From assembly GCA_033675265.1 (NCBI GenBank), contig JAUJYZ010000504.1, positions 388,501 through 452,500 of the forward strand: a DNA stretch of 64,000 nucleotides, written 5' to 3'. The position numbers were made by a program, and so were the translations under genes. Shown here piece by piece: positions 1 to 9,500 of this stretch (positions within the stretch are counted from its first letter, which is position 1; each line of letters opens with the position of its first letter). The notes below the pieces were generated by a model that was given only the letters and a program-made list of their open reading frames with translations, was not told where the DNA came from and made no database searches. Origin of the DNA: Actinostola sp. cb2023 (Eukaryota > Cnidaria > Anthozoa > Actiniaria > Actinostolidae).

Positions 1-1900
1 TATAAGCTTATATAGTTATTATTGTAGTTTTATCTTATGCTATTTCGTAATTGATGCAAAATCCTGTCTGGTGTTTATGCAAAGTTATCTTGACATAAGA
101 ATTAAGATTGTTATTATTCCACAACGACAGTTTTATAGCTCCCCGATTTTCCTAGAGGTACTGAGAGAATTATATATGGTACTCGAGAAGTAATGCACCA
201 TATATTATTGAGTATTGTACAACTATAGACTGCACAAAAGGTACAAAAAGATCCCGGGGAAATTAACATATTCTTAGAGATCGTAGCATCATCAATTTGA
301 AGTTACACGTGTCAAAACATTATGCTATTAAAGATAGATTAAATGAAAGCAAAGCTTACTTGATCCAGCTTGGAAACCTCTACACCGTAAAAATCGTGTC
401 AAACATTGAGAAAATGGCTTGTGGAATCGAGTGAAAGCACAGCCAATGTTCGACATATTGCGCCAACACCACCAATTCACAGTCCCCTGCTCGGCCAAGC
501 GTCTACTGTCTTTTCTTGTCTTTTCATTGTCTTTTCCTGTTTCTTGTTTTATAAACCGGTTTTTATACCCTGGGTACCAGATTGGGTACCAGAGGCTTGG
601 AGGCGTGGATGGGGCCTCTCTTCCTTAGGGGTGGATCATTAGAAATGTTGGGAGGGGGGGTGACAATTCCCCAAAAAAAAATTGTTGGTAAAGTCGTGAG
701 ACATCATACACAAGGGGCGGATCCAAGGGAGGGGCATGGGGGGCCGGTGCCCCCCCCCCCCCCCCCCCCTTTGAGTTGGGCCCGATACATATTCGCCCAC
801 GGTCTGCCCACCATTTGATGCCCAGAATGGATGGAAATTGCATTTTCGAGCATCTAGATTTCAAAATTTTCTGGGGGGCCATGCCCCCACACCCCCCTAG
901 AAGAAGGGGCCTTGCGGCCCCTTAGTAGTGCACCACCTTTTCAAAATCTCGAGATCCGCCCCTGTAGTATATTATTTTTTACAATAATACACCAAATTGA
1001 TAAAGACAAAGCTAGTTGAGGAACTTAACACAACATTATAAGCCGGCTGTCATTATTTTTCTAGAAACAAAGCCAGTAATAATAACTGTCATTATATTAG
1101 TCATAAGATTTGGGGGGAGGGGGGATCACTAGGTTAAGGGGGGTTGTATCACTGTAAGACTCCCATGATTCGGCCAGAAGTTCAATTTTCTGTCAGTTTA
1201 AACTTACTGGAAACTATACTCTCAGAAGGCAGGAAACTGCTATTTCAGAGACTCTATACTTCAAAAAAATTCGGGGGAGCATGCCCCCGCACCCCTCTAG
1301 GAATTCGCGACTTCGTCGCTCGCCAAATTGTGCTCCCTATATAAATACCGTTCTTTTTCGAGCTTGCTATGGTATGTATCATTGTGTAAAAATTGTCTTG
1401 CCTTAATGATTTAAAATACATTTCGACGCAATTTAAAGTTTTTGGGTATCACTAAAGCGACTCCAGTGCCGCGCAGAAGACGGCACTGAAATCTCTCAGC
1501 TCGGCTTTTCGAGAGAATCTAATGCGTAAACGTTCACGAAAAAAAATGCAAATTGTGACCTATTGAGCTCTGATTCAGTCGATCGGAAATGACTAGTTCA
1601 GCTGAAATCTCCCTAATTTGAAGCCTCTTCTTCGAGTAAATAAAGGCTAAGGAAAGAAATCCTTGTACTTATTTTATGGCGTGTTGATCAATGTGATATT
1701 CAATGTTTCTAGCTGGGGCTGCACTGAGTCGGCATATAGAATGTTGAAAAGCACTGCCGAGTAGTGAAAATGTGACTGGAAATGTGAGCAAGCCACAACA
1801 ATTATCAATTTGAAAAGCAGTGAGAGCCGAGAGAAAAAAAATATCCTGCAGAGCTACCCAACTCCAAAAAAAAATCCTGCAGAGAAATACAGGTAGAAAA
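1..1900. other. Gene-free repeat-rich stretch
   Basis: I see no convincing coding exon here. The stretch holds pieces of a dispersed repeat with hAT-like ends. One copy at about 710-963 begins GGGGCGGATCC and ends in the inverted GGATC-CGCCCCTG-like form, with a poly-C run at 751-769. A further internal piece of the same family, containing the AGCATGCCCCCGCACCCC motif, lies near 1278-1320. The small open frames in this interval run across these repeats and are not supported as genes. Confidence 0.5.
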
Positions 1901-1994
1901 AATATTCGTGCTCAAAAAAATTGTTACCCCCCCTCCCAGGATTTCTAATGATCCACCCCTTAGTCTGCTAACAGCCCTCCTTTTCCCTCCAGAC

Positions 1995-2700
1995 TCAGTG
2001 AAGACGACAACACGTTCTCAAATACAGAAGCACGTTTTAGAGAGTTTCTCTAATGTTAAAATTTTGAAACCGGAGCAAAAAGTTGCAGTGAAATGTTTGT
2101 TAGATGGAAAAGCCCGGGGGGGGGACTCTCCATAACAGTAGACGGGGGTGATTGTCGGCAAAATCAATTTTAACCCTAAGGGATAGCACATTGGGTGTGG
2201 TCAACAGCAAATTTACCCCTAAGAGATAGCACATTGGGTGTGGTCGAAGAAATTTTTAACCCTAAGAGATAGCAATAAAACAATCACATTTTCAGTTTTC
2301 CTGAATTTTATTACGGTCCTTAAGACACCGCCATCGAGCGCATCTCTTTTCTGGTGACTGTTGATAGTGCTGTCATCCAGTCTTCAAGTCCGGCTTTTTT
2401 TGGATAGCATGATCCCTAAGGGATAGCAGACTCTTTGAACACCCCTAAGGGATAGCAGATGGTAGAATTTTATACCCTAAGGGATAGGACGATCACCCCC
2501 GTCTACTGTTATGGAGAGTCCCCCCCCCCGGGTGGAAAAGATGTGTTCGCTGTTTTACTAGCCTGCGTAACTTGTTACCAGTTGTACGCCAAGCTTCGAT
2601 TAGACTCTTTTGTTCTAGTTGTTTCTCCATTCAGAAGTATCGTCGAAGATCGATATTCAGTTCAGAAGCTTTTCTTATTTCCATGGTATATTTTGCACAC
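1995..2700 (+). pseudogene. RecQ-like helicase fragment, interrupted
   Basis: Two pieces of a superfamily 2 helicase frame are split by the small transposon at 2113-2532. The left piece reads LKPEQKVAVKCLLDGK, which resembles the Q-motif region of RecQ-type helicases. The right piece resumes with GKDVFAVL and later has a VLVVSPFRSIVED-like stretch, similar to motif Ia. Removing the insertion and one target duplication keeps the frame. The Walker A loop expected just after DVFAVL is absent and unrelated residues stand in its place, so this is a decayed copy. Such helicase genes are, to my knowledge, often multicopy in cnidarians, sometimes inside transposons. No start codon, other exons or remaining helicase motifs were found. 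Confidence 0.55.
2113..2532. mobile_element. 420-bp MITE with 8-bp TSD
   Basis: The element has terminal inverted repeats of about 40 bp. They begin CCCGGGGGGGG-ACTCTCC and continue CATAACAGTAGACGGGGGTGAT. It is flanked by the perfect 8-bp repeat TGGAAAAG (2105-2112 and 2533-2540). The interior contains several copies of a CCCTAAGGGATAGCA-like unit and has no coding capacity. An 8-bp duplication fits a hAT-like transposase, but the superfamily is not proven. It interrupts the helicase remnant. Confidence 0.85.
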
Positions 2701-2713
2701 ACGGGAAGAATAA

Positions 2714-3466
2714 CCATCTCCTTGAGTAATTTTGTAACCCAAGTCTTGACTGAAGTCACTAAGGTCAACAAGCGGTTTACTCGTATAAAACAACATATTT
2801 TCCTGGAATAGAGAAAATGTTCTCCGTCGACACAGTTGAGAAACCCCATAATAATTTTTGAAAGAGCAGGCACAATACTCTACAGAAGTCGTTTATGGAA
2901 GGTGGCTTATATTTTGCTCGAGTTCTTAAAATAATGATCGATATATTTAATTGGATTGACAATCATGATGACCCGGTGAAACAACACTGACAGGTGTGAC
3001 AAAGGGGCGGTAATTCAAATTTCTGTGTGTTGTCTGTAGACCGTACTTTTCCTCTCCCTTCTCCCAGCCGCTCGTCCCCATTCTTCTCGCGTCCACGGGA
3101 TTCTAAAAACTCTACTCTTCCTTTCTCCCTGTTTTATTTAATGAGTCCCCAAAAAAATCCGGCCTCTGCCCTCTGGTACCCAGGGTACCGGGAGGCTCGG
3201 GGGGAGGGGAAGGGGGAGGGGAAGAGGAGTGCGCCGCTACGCAGGCTACGACCAATCAAATTTCGATTCATTTTTTTTAGTTATCGATGCAAAGTACCGG
3301 CTACCGTATATTGTTATCCGATTACGACACTGAAAATCAGTGACGATAATTTTATTCTCAAGCGATTTCTTTTTAGTCACGTGACAGTTATTGATTATCC
3401 GTTCATTGAAATGGAACACAAGTTGATGCCGTCATCCAATACATTTATCCACTGGATAAGGATTTA
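2714..3466. other. Intergenic, no gene seen
   Basis: No supported gene. A GC-rich G/A-rich tract near 3183-3250 ends in CGCTACGCAGGCTACG and looks like the remains of a TAGCCTGCGT-type small transposon. Confidence 0.4.
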
Positions 3467-3604
3467 GCCGCATCTACACGAGCAAATTCTCCTTGAAAAG
3501 TTTTCCTTGACAAGAAAGACTTGCTCGTGTAAGCGACAGCAAATTGTAAATTTTTCTTTTACAAGGAAAACTTGTCAAGGAAAACTTGTTCGTGTAGATG
3601 CGGC
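3467..3604. mobile_element. Palindromic MITE (GCCGCATCTACACG ends)
   Basis: This is an inverted repeat of about 138 bp with GCCGCATCTACACGAGCAA at one end and its complement at the other. The arms are rich in CCTTGACAAG-like subrepeats. It has no coding capacity. Confidence 0.75.
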
Positions 3605-3633
3605 TTTATCTTTGAGCAACGGAGCCAGATATC

Positions 3634-3761
3634 TAGCCTGCGTTTTTTAGGCCGCGTGGAAGAGTTTTCGTTTCTTGGCCGCGCGAAAGTTGGGGCGAGA
3701 GCAAAAAGGGGAAAACGAAAACTCTTCCGCGCGGCCTAAAAAACGCTTGCTACGCAGGCTA
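3634..3761. mobile_element. MULE-like MITE with 9-bp TSD
   Basis: The inverted repeat TAGCCTGCGT...ACGCAGGCTA has GGCCGCG-containing arms. It is flanked by a perfect 9-bp repeat, CCAGATATC, at 3625-3633 and 3762-3770. A 9-bp duplication is typical of Mutator-like elements. The same termini recur at 29725, 40558, 42423, 54781 and 56803. Confidence 0.85.
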
Positions 3762-3786
3762 CCAGATATCCAATGTGGTGTGTGTG

Positions 3787-3787
3787 T

Positions 3788-3831
<44 letters not shown>

Positions 3832-3832
3832 T
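3787..3832. repeat. Poly-G tract
   Basis: An almost uninterrupted run of more than 40 G follows a short TG repeat. It could form a G-quadruplex. Its length in an assembly is unreliable. Confidence 0.9.
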
Positions 3833-5447
3833 AGGAGATAGTAGGGTAATGAATGAGCGCATTCGGATGTTGCAATAACTTTGTCATGAATGATTGTGCT
3901 GAGCGTGGAACATGTTCGGAATAGCTTGCGTTGCTGAATAAAGGGGTTTAGTAGGGGGAGATCTCGAGAGAAGAAGAAGTAGTATTATTAAAGGGTCTGT
4001 CCCCTACAATTGAACCTCGTGAAATCACAAAAATACACACAACCACATACTTATTTTGTCTTTAATCTAATCATCCATATCATTAACCCTTTGAGATTGA
4101 ATAAATAAATAATACAAGGACGAGACTGATATTATGTTATAGTTTTGAGATTCATTTCCGACCCTCCCCCACACGGGATCCGCATCGCTACTATACGGCA
4201 TGATTACCACATACCCTGCTACCAGAGGTCATTTCTTTCCGACTGCCAAGAATACTAGTGTTGAAACTATCTACAGACGTATGAGTGTGATAAGTAGTCT
4301 GAGCTGTACATATTTAATATACATAATTACCATAATTACTCCTAAATTACATTTCACCCCTCTCCCATTGGGTTTCGTTTCGTATGATATGTGGACATTG
4401 AAAGAAAATACGAAAGCTACGACCGAAAAGAATCCTGGGAAATTACAATTACTTTTTACTAAAATTCTAATTTAATATTACTTTTCTTCTCCAGGACTAG
4501 ACTACGGGTGGCCTGTGTACAATCAAGCATTGGCTGTACACATATCACTGTTACTATGGTAACGCGTATTTGCGGGTTCCCTCCTTTACCGTGGCAACAG
4601 GTTTGGCAAAGACATAAAAAACTGAGCGGTTTTCTTTTTGTATGCGCTGTCCGACTAGATCAGAATAGGAGAAACCCACTTCAATCGTGGCGGGAAGTCA
4701 ATGCCATTTCCCGTTCGTACAAAATCTACTCAAATGTAATTAATTCACGATTAAAATTAATTAAAATTAAATTATCTTATTCCTAGTTTCTAAGTCTCGC
4801 TATCGTTAACACGAGACGTAGTGCAAAGCTTCACTGTGTGAATAGACATCTCCTCAGTCCTGCGAGAGCTCTAAAACCGCAAACTAAGGAGAGCAAAGTA
4901 ACTAAAATTTGACATTATTCACAAGATTTTCGATGTCGTGATCGTTTATGAATGGGAGAACGCCCGCAGTCCTGAGCAAGTATCCCTGAATAAATTCGAT
5001 GCTTGCATTTAGTTGTATATATTAAAGTTTTTTAGATGCATTTGCACCGACGGAACGTTACCTATGTGAGGTTGTTAATTCTCTCTGTCATACAAGGGGA
5101 TTTTGACCAGCTTTAATTTACGGTTTTTCTCAGTCCCAAATTAACAACCTCGGTTCCTTTTCATGGACATCAAAAAACATATCTTAGTCTAGTTAGGGAC
5201 AGGAACACAAACCAATCACTTCTATTCTACTTCTTCTTCAACTTCGACGATGTCTTCAATGGCGAAGTCGCACACTTTTTGAATGTAATAGTTAAATTTA
5301 TCTGATTAAAAAGAGAATCAACATGTTAATGAAAGATTCAGGAAAAATAAAATGAATAAAATATAATGATTAAAAAAATATAAAATATTTAAAAAATTAA
5401 AAATAAAGGAAATATACAACACCAACTTGTCGTATTCTATTTCCCAA
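3833..5447. other. Intergenic, no gene seen
   Basis: AT-rich DNA without a supported exon. The short open frames at 4200-4475 and 4508-4786 lack recognisable motifs and are not called. Confidence 0.4.
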
Positions 5448-5581
5448 TGTCAAGTGTCCCTTTCCTTATTTGGTAACTATAAATTCCATATTTGGTAACT
5501 ATAAATTCCTTATTTGGTAACTATAAATCAGTTCCATATTTGGTAAATATAAATTCCATACCGTAAACTGCCGTTTATAAG

Positions 5582-5618
<37 letters not shown>

Positions 5619-5947
5619 TATAGGCCCATATACTTTCAACAACAAAAAATGCCGGTTATAAGCCCCCCCGGATATAAGCCCCCCTCTACGTTTCCTTGTT
5701 TCCTTAATACATGTATATAAACAATTTCACAGAACACGGTATAACTTCAAATTGAAAATTAGGACAGATTGCGGAACAAGCTACAGTTGTGAATTTTGTT
5801 CCAAACATTGAAATTATCATGAGTTTATTGTAAATTTTAAATAAAGACCAGTAGATCTAAAACGTATTTTGATACTGCTAGACCGTCTCAACTTATCTTA
5901 TCAGCTCATTTCGAATATTCCGTTTATAAGCCCTCCCCGGATATAAG

Positions 5948-5985
<38 letters not shown>

Positions 5986-6205
5986 TTTATAAGCCCACCC
6001 AAAAACCTTTACGAACTTATAAAGCCCGGGGCTTATATAAAGCGGCAGTTTACGGTATTTGGTAAATATAAATTCCATATTTGGTAACTATACATTCCTT
6101 ATTTGGTAACTATAAATCAGTTCCATATTTGGTAAATATATATTCCATATTTGGTAAATATAAATTCCATATTTGGTAAATATAAATTCCATATTTGGTA
6201 ACTAA
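5448..6205. repeat. TTTGGTAACTATAAATTCC minisatellite
   Basis: About a dozen copies of a roughly 21-bp unit (CCATATTTGGTAACTATAAAT, with TAAATA variants) lie on both sides of the MITE at 5561-6055. The MITE therefore inserted into a pre-existing array. The array ends just downstream of the stop codon of the SLC7 gene. Confidence 0.8.
5561..6055. mobile_element. TA-flanked MITE with poly-C cores
   Basis: The ends are CCGTAAACTGCCG and CGGCAGTTTACGG, flanked by TA on both sides, which is typical of Tc1/mariner-type insertion. Two internal blocks resemble GTTTATAAGCCCC followed by runs of more than 30 C (5581-5615 and 5950-5984). It has no coding capacity. Confidence 0.8.
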
Positions 6206-6259
6206 ATTCCATTTGTCTTTCACATGTGCTGTGCAGCAAACAGTGCAGTGAAAATAACA

Positions 6260-6510
6260 TCACAAAAACATACCGCAATATCCACCGCAACATTTATTCA
6301 ACAAATCGTATTTGCAGAAGATGAAGTACACAGGGATCCCCGTAAGAATAAAGATGAGCGCAAGGCTAGATTCCATTGGTTCTTTGGCAAATGGCGTTAC
6401 AAGAATATACAGAGATATCAATGCAGAGACTATAGGGATGATTAACCAAACCTGTCAAAGAACAGAATATTAGTGAAATTGGAAAAAAAATCCTCATCCC
6501 GGCCCACGCA

Positions 6511-6551
<41 letters not shown>

Positions 6552-9500
6552 ATCTCCCCCCCTCTCCCGGTCCACGCATAACGGGTGGCCATATGACGGA
6601 GTTTCATACTAACATACCCTATAAGGACGTTTGGCATTGGGTCGCTTCCATCTCAAGTACAGAAGAGCTATGAATACAGCAAAGTACGATAACCACGCGG
6701 CGAAGCTAAAGTAGTTCACGAGGGTACTGAAGCGGCTAGAGTCTGGGATCAACATGATGATAGCAATTACGTTCTGTGGATGAAAATAGATATTATTAAA
6801 CCAAACTGAAACATCCGACCAAAAACCCGAACGTCGTACGAGTTATGTCCGACCACCACAGGTAGCCCGACTAGTGGAGTACAAGATATACGCAGATTGT
6901 GAGTCAATTGACGACCACCATCACAATCATCATTGCCCGGCATCAATTCAACCCATGCATCGTTCTAAAGCAAGTTTGTCGCTTGATAGTAGTTCGTAAG
7001 AATCCTCGCAAGTGTCTTCAAGTCGAGCGTTTTTTACATGAGCCTCTGGCTCGGGAGATTGGGTAACCACTCCCTACGTTATCGACTTGAAATAAATTAT
7101 TATTATTATTATTATTATTATTAATATTATTATTATTATTATTATTCAAGAAAGACTCGACAATCCGAGATCAGGACACAATCATCATCATTATTATCAT
7201 GCGTTCCTTACCATAAATATAATAGAAGGCATGGGAGTGCGTCTTTTGGTGTGGATCATCGCCAGTATTTTTGGCATGTGTCCATTACGAGCTGCCGTGT
7301 AGACAAGCCTGAGAAAAGAACAGGTTATTTTGTATTCCCTGTGTTCTAATTAGTACTGATAATCCGATAGCGCTACCCACTGGTACCCTCATACAGTAGA
7401 TAAGTATACATTTATCCAATACTCCAGTTTCGAGTTCTTTACGCACCGCTGTACTCCTTGACAAAAGACGCGTTTGCTCAGGCTTAGCCTCAATCCAGAG
7501 AATAACCCGTGCAATTAAAAATGATTTCTATTGTTGAATGTCAACACTTTTTCGCGTTCTCGTCGGTATTTGTGCATAATTTACACTGAATTGAGGCTAA
7601 GCCTGAGCAAATGCGTCTTTTGTCAAGGAGTACAGCGGTGTCTAAACAACTCGAAACTGGAGTATTAACGGATAACGCTATCCACCCATAGCCACTGAAC
7701 AACCGGGCCCTGATGCCCCCACCGCGCGCGCACATATTTTCATCAGAAATTCTCCATTCAGAAGAAATTGTACCAGAGATCAAGTAACGCATTCTATCAA
7801 GGTCACGCAAAAGATGTCACGCATTCTTACCTTGCACCGCTAAAAGCCAGTCCATTGACGCAACCGAAGGTAGAACAGGCGACGAAAATTGGAATGACCC
7901 ACGCCATGGGGCCTAGCTTCATATCACCAACAGTCTAGCCAAAGAACAATAATACTTTGATAAGCAAATGGAACAGAACGACAAGTTTCTAAAACGTACT
8001 ACTGGGAGAAACTAACAAGTTTACGTTACCATAGCAACAGCTCCTGAATTAAGAATCCCATCGCCTCCCACCACAGCGATGTAAGCAATGTTGGTAAGCA
8101 GGTAACAGATGGTTACCAAGGGAATGCCAATCATTAAGGCACGCGGTAGATCTCTGCGGAGACAATATAGATTGCGTTACGGTCGTGCAAACTCTCCTAT
8201 ACGTGGAAGCGCGAAGCGCACCTCAGAAAGACTGCGATGAACCTCGGATGAATATCTACCATGTGGCGCGAAAAAAAGGCTGGCGATTTTTAATGCATTC
8301 ACAAACTTCATTCGGGACGATTAAACAATAGAATGCTCATAGCCATGTAGGAAGCCGATTGGTTAATAATGGAGACAGAGGTGCGCAGATAAATTATTTA
8401 GGGTAGTTATACTTTTGGGTCCAGTCCACACATATACGTGTGGACGGGAGGCCTAAGTGCTAACTGCACCCCGCATTTCGAGAGTTCGCATTCCCTTCTT
8501 TCATTTATTCACAAGTAACGTGCTGTATTGAAATGTGGTTAACCACTGGGTTTCAGCAGATCAGATATCACTTCGTATACTGTACTCTGAAGCGACGAGG
8601 GGAGATGAGCATGCGATTTAGCGTTCAGCGGCACCAAGCAACGCTATTTGTATTCACCTGGCAGGGTTTTTCATCTCTTCTGTAACAAAGTTGAGGGCGT
8701 TCCTGTAGAGAACAAAACGATCCGATCAGAGAGCGCACGCAATATAGACTGCAATAGAAGTATAAGGGACTTTACCATCCATCGTAGGCCCATAGCCCTG
8801 CATAGAACGCTAAACCAATTGATGCAGGGTCGGTTTCACTGCCTACGAAAGGATCCTTCAAATGCTCCACTTGGCCTGCAAAAGCAATAACACTATGTAT
8901 TAAAAACAGATGACACAACAACGATTATATGGACCTTCCGTTGTAGTAGCCTCAGAAACAATGGTTGGGCTGCCTGTGTCTCTTCTTGATAAACAGTCTC
9001 ATTCACAGTCGTTTCCTTTGTCTACGTAGCAGACTCCTTTGTCGTCACGCGACGCTAATCCAATGTTTTGGCAGAAGCGTTGCGTGACCACAAAGGAGTT
9101 GGCTTAGTAGATCACAGTAGGCGTATTTTTAATTTCCACTTGAAGTATACATTTTTTTTCCTGACCTCACTTTCTTTCTTTTTTTTCCTTTTTTTTTCTT
9201 TTCTTCTTTCGCTCTAGTTCGGAATCGGAAGGTCGATTGGCAGAATTGCGACACGTGGTATTTGACATCACTAGACCACGTGATATTTGACATCGCTAGA
9301 CCACGTGATATTTGACATCGCTAGACCACGTGATATTTGACATCGCTAGACCACGTGATATTTGACATCGTTAGGCCATGTGATATTTGACATCACTGGA
9401 CCACGTGATATTTGACATCGCTAGGCCACGTGATATTTGACATCGTTAGCCCACGTGATATTTGACATCGCTAGGCCACGTGATATTTGACATCGTTGGA

